This document shows positions 7,972-14,622 of a DNA stretch of 26,534 nucleotides, in pieces. Source of the stretch: Bacteroidales bacterium (GTDB taxonomy: Bacteria; Bacteroidota; Bacteroidia; Bacteroidales; UBA7960); the NCBI GenBank assembly GCA_007124575.1, contig SLEW01000002.1:1-26534 (forward strand), given 5' to 3'. Made by a program: the position numbers and the translations under genes. A model generated the notes under the pieces. That model was not told the DNA's origin. It searched no databases and worked only from the letters and a program-made list of their open reading frames with translations. Position 1 is the first letter of the stretch; each line of letters starts with the position of its first letter.

Positions 7972-9825
7972 TTAATCCTTGCCTGTTTTCCTGTACGTTT
8001 CAATGATGCTGTTGAGCATCTTTTCCGTGGTGCTGGCGCCTTCACCCAGAGAAAAGGCGATCTTCTGAACCATTTTCAGGTTCTCATCAATGACCTCGCT
8101 AACCCTGTTAATGATCTCTTCCTGCCGAACTTCCGCCACATACATGTCACGGAACACACCCCCCACGATTTTGTTGGGTTTCAGCGAATAAATACTTACG
8201 TTAAGCAGCCTGTCGTCATGCTGAACATCTTTGCCTATGATGTTCTCATCGTTTTCAAGCACGTAGGTAAAAAGATTGTAGAGGTTATAGGGCAGTAATG
8301 TTTTCAAGTCAGCTCCGGCAAGTCCGGGTATCACCTCGTTGATCATTTCGGCATCTTCGCCCAGTACCCGGATGAAACTTTCATTGGATTCAATTACCTT
8401 GAGCTTGTCGTCAACAATCACAGCTGCTGATGGCAGGTTTTTCAGCAGGGCAGAGGTTGTATCCGTACGTTGTTTGAGTTTCTGATTCTCTTCAAGAAGG
8501 GATTTTTCCTTGTCAATGAGGCTTTCCTGCTGTTGTTTTAATTTGTCATTATTGTTTTTAAGCGTCTTGATGTAATCTTGTTTGTTTTTGATCGAATAAT
8601 TAAGGCACATTTCAGGCTTTGAAAGGCCCTGGCTGATGCTGGCTGCGAAATCCTGGCAGCTCCTGAAGCCGCAGGCGTTGCATGCAGCACTCTCTTCCAG
8701 TCGCTTACCCAGGCTTTTAAGTATCTCTTCCAGTTGCTCATTGTTGGGTTGGGGCAAACGCTGATCGTCGCGTTCAAAACCCCGGCCAAGATCTATCTCA
8801 AGATGTTTGGCCATGTCTTTTTCCCACTGCTTTTTGTCAAAATCCCTGAGACGTTTATGAACGTAATCCACCACCATGGTACGTCGCAAATATTTGTTGG
8901 ACTGGTCGGTAGTTCCCGGCCCCATAAGACAGCCCGAGTGATAAAAGATGTTGAAATGTTTTTTCAGTGATTCGGTGTGGTCGTTGAATTCGTCCACGGC
9001 ATCCATCATGTTCATCTTTTCTTCAACGGTGATCACCTTGCCGTCAAGCAAAGAATCATCCACCTTCGACGCTTCCACTATGCCTTTGCTGATAGGATAC
9101 AGTGAACCGTGGTAGCCGATGGGTGCATCAAAGTCTGAATACTCAACCTTGGATTCCTTGATCTTAAATCTGTTGAAAAGGTCGCGCAGCTCTTTAAATG
9201 TCAGCACCCTGTCCACATATCCGTCTCCTTCATGCGCGCGTGCCTCATGTTTGGCCGATAAGCACGGGCCGATGAAAACTACTTTGAGGTCTTTGCCATA
9301 GTTTTTGCGCACGGTTTTGGCCGCCGCAGTCATGGGCGTCACAATAGGGGCAAGGTTATCCGTAAGCTCCGGAGCAAACTTTTCCACATAGGAAACAAGG
9401 CTGGGACAGTTGGCCATCAAATAATACTTGCCCTTGAAATTTGTCAGTAAATCATGGTATTTTCTGGCCACCAGGTCCACGCCAAAGGAAACCTCGTTCA
9501 CATAGTCGAAACCTAGTTTACGGATCATTTCCACAAACTTGCGGTAATCTGTGATATCAGGAAATTCACCGCTAATGGTGGGGTCTACGATGGCAGCTGT
9601 CTTGTTATCTGACTCCAGAAGCTCAACAGTCTCCTCCAGTTCACTAATATGACTTACTGCATCGGCAGCACAAACATAGAGGCAGCTTCCGCATCCGATA
9701 CACCGGCTGTGATTGACAACCGGCATGCCATCTTTGCTTCGGGTTGTTATGGCCTTTACCGGACAGGCCCTGATGCATGCATAAGATTGCGTACATCGCT
9801 TATGGTCTATTTCTATGATTTTCAT
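7972..9825 (-). CDS. hydS: HydS-type [FeFe]-hydrogenase-domain protein with PAS domain (phosphatase-linked)
   Basis: This 617-residue protein resembles the putatively sensory group of [FeFe]-hydrogenase homologues. Domain order: two [4Fe-4S] ferredoxin motifs (11-21 and 42-52), an H-cluster domain (about 75-330), a four-cysteine Fe-S domain (C382, C385, C390, C407), a charged coiled coil (about 412-455) and a PAS domain (about 458-560), then a helical tail. In the first ferredoxin motif the second cysteine is Ser14. H-cluster loop 1 is NCPS (C140, with Asn139 where active hydrogenases have the proton-shuttle cysteine), loop 2 is GPC (C188), and loop 3 is YHSGCLMGPG, keeping C299 but with His296 where the paralogue has a cysteine. 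It sits between a [2Fe-2S] ferredoxin gene and the SpoIIE phosphatase gene, a context known for phosphatase-linked sensory [FeFe] hydrogenases. It probably senses H2 or redox state rather than turning over H2; whether it holds a full H-cluster is uncertain. Confidence 0.9.
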   Translation of the reverse strand: MKIIEIDHKRCTQSYACIRACPVKAITTRSKDGMPVVNHSRCIGCGSCLYVCAADAVSHISELEETVELLESDNKTAAIVDPTISGEFPDITDYRKFVEMIRKLGFDYVNEVSFGVDLVARKYHDLLTNFKGKYYLMANCPSLVSYVEKFAPELTDNLAPIVTPMTAAAKTVRKNYGKDLKVVFIGPCLSAKHEARAHEGDGYVDRVLTFKELRDLFNRFKIKESKVEYSDFDAPIGYHGSLYPISKGIVEASKVDDSLLDGKVITVEEKMNMMDAVDEFNDHTESLKKHFNIFYHSGCLMGPGTTDQSNKYLRRTMVVDYVHKRLRDFDKKQWEKDMAKHLEIDLGRGFERDDQRLPQPNNEQLEEILKSLGKRLEESAACNACGFRSCQDFAASISQGLSKPEMCLNYSIKNKQDYIKTLKNNNDKLKQQQESLIDKEKSLLEENQKLKQRTDTTSALLKNLPSAAVIVDDKLKVIESNESFIRVLGEDAEMINEVIPGLAGADLKTLLPYNLYNLFTYVLENDENIIGKDVQHDDRLLNVSIYSLKPNKIVGGVFRDMYVAEVRQEEIINRVSEVIDENLKMVQKIAFSLGEGASTTEKMLNSIIETYRKTGKD

Positions 9826-9933
9826 ACCCTGCGATTGCGATTATACTCTGTTGATTGTCCGGCGGAACCGGTTTTTCAAATCGATGACAAAAGGCAGACA
9901 GCAAAATGAAGGGCGCTGATTTCTTATCGGCCT

Positions 9934-10188
9934 TTAAGAACCGGAAAAATACGCGTCCAGAAGGTCTGTGACCTTATCAGGCGTTACCTGCGTATGTTTC
10001 TGATAATTAAGTAAGAGCACGGGGCCCTTTTCGCACTCCCCAAAACAATGTGAGCCCCTGAAAAGAACTATATCTTCAAGCCCACGCTCTTTCAGGTATT
10101 TTTTTATAATTCCGAGGGCCTGCTTGTTACCCCTGGAAAAGCAACTGCTTCCCATGCAAATGACGATCTCTGAATGCTCTTGTCCCAT
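9934..10188 (-). CDS. Small thioredoxin-like [2Fe-2S] ferredoxin
   Basis: This 84-residue protein has the four-cysteine pattern of thioredoxin-fold [2Fe-2S] ferredoxins, as in the NuoE C-terminal domain: C11 and C16 (ICMGSSC) and C48 and C52 (CFGEC). I chose the ATG at 10188 because it puts the first strand (SEIVICMG) near the N-terminus; a start 28 codons upstream would add a hydrophobic, lysine-poor segment that is not part of the family. It is the first gene of the leftward unit and probably carries electrons between the hydrogenase (or its NAD module) and the HydS-type sensor encoded next, a gene order familiar from hydrogenase loci of anaerobes. The gap to hydS is 108 bases. Confidence 0.87.
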   Translation of the reverse strand: MGQEHSEIVICMGSSCFSRGNKQALGIIKKYLKERGLEDIVLFRGSHCFGECEKGPVLLLNYQKHTQVTPDKVTDLLDAYFSGS

Positions 10189-10215
10189 AAAAGATATTAT
10201 TCCGATCAATAAATA

Positions 10216-10223
10216 CAAAATTA
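10216..10223 (-). promoter_or_regulatory. Candidate minus-7 promoter box for the ferredoxin-hydS-phosphatase unit
   Basis: Read on the minus strand these bases are TAATTTTG, an exact match to the Bacteroidota minus-7 consensus TAnnTTTG. They lie 28 bases upstream of the ferredoxin ATG, which would give a leader of about 20-25 bases. No convincing minus-33 TTTG is found at the usual distance, so this is a candidate only. Confidence 0.4.
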
Positions 10224-10361
10224 CGGAAAGCTTTCTGAAAAACCAGTTAATTCCTTCACATCTTATATACAAGAGTTTATTTAAGAATTAATCTAAATAA
10301 CATTAATGCCGCCTTTTTTTCGTTTTATGCCCCTTTGTTATGTCAAAACTATTTTTTTCTT

Positions 10362-10369
10362 TATCTTTG
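10362..10369 (+). promoter_or_regulatory. Candidate minus-7 promoter box for the hydCBA operon
   Basis: The sequence TATCTTTG matches the Bacteroidota minus-7 consensus TAnnTTTG exactly. A TTTG (10334-10337) lies upstream at a spacing of 24 bases, slightly longer than the usual 19-21. Transcription would start near 10374 and leave a leader of nearly 100 bases before hydC that contains the inverted repeats annotated separately. Confidence 0.45.
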
Positions 10370-10416
10370 TTGCTAGGGTTAGGTGTATTGCAAACATTTG
10401 ACATACAGCACTTTAG

Positions 10417-10453
10417 TTTTGTTATAAGAAATTGTTTTATATTGTGAACAAAA
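10417..10453. promoter_or_regulatory. Inverted-repeat region upstream of hydC, possible Rex operator
   Basis: TTTTGTT (10417-10423) is mirrored by AACAAAA (10447-10453), and a nested TTGTT (10432-10436) pairs with AACAA (10447-10451) at a spacing of 10. Rex operators in many bacteria are built of TTGTTA/TAACAA or TTGTGAA/TTCACAA half sites with tighter spacing, so this is a loose match. It is worth noting because rex is in the operon that starts 19 bases further on. Support is pattern only. Confidence 0.25.
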
Positions 10454-10471
10454 TATCAACACGATAGGCCA

Positions 10472-10945
10472 ATGACAGTTGAGCTGGAACATATTTTTAA
10501 AGTTTATCCCAACAGCAAGCGTGAAGACCTCATTCCCATGCTTCAGGCTATCCAGGATGAGCAGGGTTATCTTACGGAGGAGGTGATCCATGAAGTGGGC
10601 AAGTACTTGGATATCAGTGTGAATAAGATCTATGGGGTAGCCACTTTTTATGATAACTTTCGCTTTGGCCCTGTTGGCAGGTATCATTTTCGCCTTTGTC
10701 ACGGTACCGCATGCCATGTGGCCGGTGCATCAACACTTCAGAAAGAGTTGCAGAAGTTACTGAAGATCAATGCAGGTGAGACCGATAAAAATGGATTATT
10801 CAGCCTTGAGGTTGTTAGTTGCATAGGCGCTTGCGGACTGGCACCTCTGATTGAGGTCAATGAGGAGTATTATACAAATATTACCCTTGAGTCGTTAAAA
10901 GCCCTGGTGGACAAGATCAGGGAAAAAGAAAATGATGTCTTATGA
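10472..10945 (+). CDS. hydC: HydC: NuoE-like [2Fe-2S] subunit of NAD-linked [FeFe] hydrogenase
   Basis: This 157-residue protein is a NuoE/HydC homologue. An N-terminal helical domain (PNSKREDLIPMLQAIQDEQG, then GVATFYDNFRF) is followed by a thioredoxin-like domain whose [2Fe-2S] ligands are C76, C81 (CHGTAC), C117 and C121 (CIGAC). In trimeric hydrogenases this subunit passes electrons near the flavin of HydB. It is the first gene of the rightward operon and overlaps hydB by 4 bases (ATGA), implying coupled translation and a complex. Length and motifs are standard for the family. Confidence 0.93.
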   Translation: MTVELEHIFKVYPNSKREDLIPMLQAIQDEQGYLTEEVIHEVGKYLDISVNKIYGVATFYDNFRFGPVGRYHFRLCHGTACHVAGASTLQKELQKLLKINAGETDKNGLFSLEVVSCIGACGLAPLIEVNEEYYTNITLESLKALVDKIREKENDVL

Positions 10946-12891
10946 GCCTGGATGCGAAACTTGAGAATCGTCAGTTTTTGATCAACAAAGTCTTGCTGGA
11001 CCCCAGACGCGATGAAGATGCTGGCGTACGCAAGTCATTGTCATACATATCGGGGGAGCGGGTACACAAAGCCTTGATCTATGTCGGCATGGCAACTTGT
11101 GGCAAGGTAGCCGGAGCAAAAAAAACCTTTCTGGCCATTCAAAACTATCTCCAGGATCATGATATTGATGTTACGCTTGTAGAAGGTGGATGTGTAGGGT
11201 TTTGCAGGGAAGAACCTCTTGTGGATGTGCAGCTTCCCGGAAAGGCGCGCATATCCTTCGGAAATGTTACTTCGGATAAGGTACAGCCCCTCCTGGATGA
11301 TATACTCAACAACAACCTGCCTGAGCAGAAACCCCTGGGCCAGTATCAGAATCCAATTCTTCAGCAATGGGATGGTGTGCCTTTCATGGAGGAGCATGTC
11401 TTTTTTGCCGGACAGCAAAGGTTGCTGATGGACAATTGCGGAATAATTGATCCGGTTTCTATCGAGAGCTACATTGCTAAAGGCGGTTACTGGTCCTTTA
11501 CCGATACCATTTCCACAAAAACACCCGCCCAGGTTTGTGACATTATCGATAAAAGTGGCCTCGCCGGAAGGGGAGGAGGAGGCTACTCTGCAGGAAAAAA
11601 GTGGAACGCTGCCCTAAGCACGGTAAGTGACAACAAATACCTGGTATGCAATGCCGTTGAGAGCGATCCCGGCAGCTATATGAACCGGGCTATCATAGAA
11701 AGCAATCCGCACAGGCTTATCGAAGCTGTGCTCATTGCAGCTTATGCCATAGGCGCAGGTAAAGCCTATATCTTTATCCGGGAAGAATTCAGCCTCGCTA
11801 TCAGCAGATTGGAAAAAGCCATCAGCCAGGCCCGTGAAATGGGCATTATAGGGCATCATATCTTTGAATCCGGGGTAAACATTGATGTAGCTGTAAAAAA
11901 AGGAGCCCGTGCGTTTGTATGTGGTGAAGAGACGGCACTGATCAACAGCTTAGAGGGTAAACGTGCCATGCCCTCTTCAAAGCCTCCTTACCCGGCCGAA
12001 AAGGGCCTTTGGGATCATCCTACCATTGTTAATAATGTGGAAACCCTTTTTAATGTGCCCCTGATCCTGAAAAATGGCAGCGAATGGTTTCATGATACAG
12101 GCACAAAAAGAAGCAAAGGCACCAAAATATTTACACTTTCAGGCAAACTGAAGAACTATGGCACTGTAGAAGTACCTATGGGTATGACTTTTCGCGATAT
12201 CTTAAACGATATTGGAGGAGGCATGGCCGGCGAAAAAGACTTCAAGGCCATCGTGCTCGGAATCAACAGCGGAAGCTATATCACCGAAGAAACGCTTGAC
12301 ATCAAAGTAGACTTCGATGAATTAAAAAGCATAGGTGGCGCTCTGGGAAGCGGAGCCTTTGTAGTGCTTGACTCCGGAGTGTGTATGGTGGACATGGCCA
12401 AATACTTCACAGCCTTTTTTAAAAACGAAAGCTGCGGAAAATGTATTCCATGTCGCGAAGGTACCGCACGGATGCTGGAAGTAATGGAAAACGTCACCCG
12501 AAGACCAAGTGACAATCAGTCCTTCCAGACACTGGAAAGATTTAAGGGCGTGATGCAGCTAAAAAACCTTGCCGGGGTTATCAGCGAAACATCACTTTGC
12601 TCACTGGGGAAATCATCACCCTACGCCATTCTCAACACACTGAAACATTTTAAGAAAGAATTTGATGCACATATCTTTGAAAGGAAATGTGCAGCAAATA
12701 TATGCACCGACCTTAGGATATATCATATCGATGTGGATGCGTGCACAGGATGCACCGCCTGTTTTAAAAAATGCCCGGTCGATGCCATCATAGGCTCGCC
12801 CCGCTATCCACACTTTATCGTACAGGACAAATGCATCGGATGCGGTACCTGCTTTGACGTGTGTAAGTTTAATGCGGTGCTTATCAAATAA
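10942..12891 (+). CDS. hydB: HydB: NuoF-like NAD(H)/FMN subunit of NAD-linked [FeFe] hydrogenase
   Basis: This 649-residue protein has the HydB layout. An N-terminal thioredoxin-like [2Fe-2S] domain shows C53, C84 and C88. The NuoF core carries GRGGGGYSAGKKW (209-221), a CNAVESDPG flavin loop (236-244) and CGEETAL (327-333). The SCGKCIPCREGT cluster motif has C498, C501, C504 and a partner C553 in SLCSLG. Two C-terminal [4Fe-4S] ferredoxin motifs are at C601-C611 and C631-C641. It should bind FMN and NAD(H) and exchange electrons with HydC, HydA and probably ferredoxin; the combination with HydA and HydC suggests electron bifurcation or confurcation. Two oddities: Val239 replaces the usual Asp of the NADE flavin loop, and the N-terminal domain lacks the usual first cysteine. 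The gene overlaps hydC by 4 bases and ends 13 bases before hydA. Confidence 0.93.
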   Translation: MSLDAKLENRQFLINKVLLDPRRDEDAGVRKSLSYISGERVHKALIYVGMATCGKVAGAKKTFLAIQNYLQDHDIDVTLVEGGCVGFCREEPLVDVQLPGKARISFGNVTSDKVQPLLDDILNNNLPEQKPLGQYQNPILQQWDGVPFMEEHVFFAGQQRLLMDNCGIIDPVSIESYIAKGGYWSFTDTISTKTPAQVCDIIDKSGLAGRGGGGYSAGKKWNAALSTVSDNKYLVCNAVESDPGSYMNRAIIESNPHRLIEAVLIAAYAIGAGKAYIFIREEFSLAISRLEKAISQAREMGIIGHHIFESGVNIDVAVKKGARAFVCGEETALINSLEGKRAMPSSKPPYPAEKGLWDHPTIVNNVETLFNVPLILKNGSEWFHDTGTKRSKGTKIFTLSGKLKNYGTVEVPMGMTFRDILNDIGGGMAGEKDFKAIVLGINSGSYITEETLDIKVDFDELKSIGGALGSGAFVVLDSGVCMVDMAKYFTAFFKNESCGKCIPCREGTARMLEVMENVTRRPSDNQSFQTLERFKGVMQLKNLAGVISETSLCSLGKSSPYAILNTLKHFKKEFDAHIFERKCAANICTDLRIYHIDVDACTGCTACFKKCPVDAIIGSPRYPHFIVQDKCIGCGTCFDVCKFNAVLIK

Positions 12892-12904
12892 CCAGAGCTA
12901 AGCC

Positions 12905-14602
12905 ATGGAATGCAAGATAGAAGTTAACCATAAAACTTTAAAAGTACAGGAGGGTGAAAGCCTGTTGTCTGCTTTGCGTCAGCACGGATTTAAAATACCC
13001 ACCATGTGCCACATGAATCGTTTCTCTCCTACTGGTGCATGTCGGCTGTGTGTGGTGGAAGTGGAGGGTAAAAGTGACCTGATAACCTCTTGTTCCTTCC
13101 CTGTAGAGGCTGGCATGAAGGTACAAACAAACTCACAGCGCGTTATCAAAGCCAGGAAGTCATTGGTGGAATTGCTGCTGTCTGACCACCCGGATGATTG
13201 TCTTTATTGCCAGCGTAACGGCCATTGTGAGTTGCAATGGCTTGCAGCGGAAATGAACGTAAAAGAACGAAAGTATTTCGCAGGAAAACAAAAAGATAAC
13301 CCCGACTATTCCAGTACGTCAGTAGCAAGAGACCCTGCCAAATGTGTACTCTGCAGCAGGTGTGTTCGTATATGTGAAGAGGTGCAGCGTGTTACCGCCA
13401 TCGATTTCATTTCGCGGGGAACAAGAACAAAAGTCAACAGCGCCTTTCATAAAGGGTTGAATGTCTCTTCATGCATCCATTGCGGTCAATGCATCCAGGT
13501 TTGTCCTACCGCTGCGCTGACAGACATTTCACATCTTGAAAAAGTAAATGCCGCACTGGGCAATAAGAAAAAACAGGTGATGTTTGTTATCAGTCCTGCG
13601 GCAATAGTCAGCGTCACAGAACTTATACAATCCAAATCAAAAAACAAAGTCAGGGCCAGGCTGACTGCTGCCCTGAAAAGACTCGGGGCCAGCAAGGTGT
13701 TTGATAGCGGTACAGCTGCAGACATTCATGTGATGGAAGAGGCACGGCAACTTGCAGAATTAATCAGAAGCAAAGACAAAAAAGATCTGCCTCTTATTTC
13801 ATCCTGTTGCCCCTCATGGATACGTTATGCCGAAGGTTTCAAGCCACAGCTAACCCAGCACATAGCAAAAGTAAAATCGCCCGGACACATCGCAGGCAGC
13901 CTTATAAAGCTCAATTATGCCCGTGAGCATGACGTAGCCATGGAAGACATCTATACAGTATCAGTAACACCATGCGTTGCCAAAAAATATGAAGCAAGCT
14001 GGGAGGAAAATACACATAAGGGGGTATCGGAAGTAGATGCAGTGCTGACCGTTCGCGAATTATTCCTCCTGTTGCGCAGCTTTGGGCTCAACCTGGAACA
14101 GATTGAAGAGGAAGAGATGGATGCGCCTTATAACCATTCATCAGCAGCTGCCATAAAACTTGGCTATTCGGGTGGGAAAGCTGAATCGGTGGCACAGGAA
14201 TTGTTTAACATAATGGGCGGAAGCAAGAAAGAAGCCTTCCGGTTCATGCAGCCTAAAAGTATTACCAGCAAGAGAGAAACAAAGGTCAAAATAGGAAAAA
14301 CGCAGGTAGGCTTTGCCTGGGTAAGCAGCATTGCCGAGGCGGAAGACTACCTTAATGAACTTGGGGAGTCAAAGCGGGATGATATCCATTACATTGAGGT
14401 AATGGCATGCCTCGGGGGTTGTGCCGGAGGAGGTGGTCAGCCTATCAGCCGGGGTTTTGAACAGCCAAAGGCAAGAAAAAAGATCTCCGTCGAAATGGAG
14501 AAAAAGGCAGCATGGCAAAAAGCCTCCGGGAACACCATGGCGGCCGACCTGTTTGAACGTTTTTCTTTCAGACAAAATGAAATCTGGGAAGACCCATTTT
14601 GA
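12905..14602 (+). CDS. hydA: HydA: catalytic subunit of [FeFe] hydrogenase
   Basis: This 565-residue protein is the catalytic subunit that interconverts H2 with protons and electrons. The N-terminus has a NuoG-like [2Fe-2S] domain (C35, C46, C49, C63), a His-ligated [4Fe-4S] motif (H95, C99, C102, C108) and two [4Fe-4S] motifs (C147-C157 and C190-C200). H-cluster loops are SSCCPSW (C301 proton-shuttle type, C302 ligand), TPCVAKKYE (C357 ligand) and MACLGGCAGGGGQP (C502 and C506 ligands). All cofactor ligands and the shuttle cysteine are present, so it should be active, unlike the two flanking H-cluster proteins. The methionine usual before PC in loop 2 is Thr355. A short basic C-terminal tail (PKARKKISVEMEKK) follows loop 3. 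It lies 13 bases after hydB and its stop abuts the next gene. Confidence 0.95.
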   Translation: MECKIEVNHKTLKVQEGESLLSALRQHGFKIPTMCHMNRFSPTGACRLCVVEVEGKSDLITSCSFPVEAGMKVQTNSQRVIKARKSLVELLLSDHPDDCLYCQRNGHCELQWLAAEMNVKERKYFAGKQKDNPDYSSTSVARDPAKCVLCSRCVRICEEVQRVTAIDFISRGTRTKVNSAFHKGLNVSSCIHCGQCIQVCPTAALTDISHLEKVNAALGNKKKQVMFVISPAAIVSVTELIQSKSKNKVRARLTAALKRLGASKVFDSGTAADIHVMEEARQLAELIRSKDKKDLPLISSCCPSWIRYAEGFKPQLTQHIAKVKSPGHIAGSLIKLNYAREHDVAMEDIYTVSVTPCVAKKYEASWEENTHKGVSEVDAVLTVRELFLLLRSFGLNLEQIEEEEMDAPYNHSSAAAIKLGYSGGKAESVAQELFNIMGGSKKEAFRFMQPKSITSKRETKVKIGKTQVGFAWVSSIAEAEDYLNELGESKRDDIHYIEVMACLGGCAGGGGQPISRGFEQPKARKKISVEMEKKAAWQKASGNTMAADLFERFSFRQNEIWEDPF

Positions 14603-14622
14603 AAGACAAGGAATTTTACATT

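Noticed and set aside
10189..10272. Longer N-terminus for the small ferredoxin, with a hydrophobic segment
   Set aside because: The family starts at the first strand of the fold; the extension would overlap the candidate promoter region and has no matching motif.
10379..10717. Minus-strand open frame across the hydC start
   Set aside because: It lies opposite hydC with no recognisable motif and is best explained as a shadow of that gene and its leader.
14599..14622. TTG start for the kinase-fused H-cluster protein, overlapping the hydA stop
   Set aside because: Coupled translation from TTG is possible, but ATG at 14623 suffices and the extra 8 residues are not part of the ferredoxin domain.
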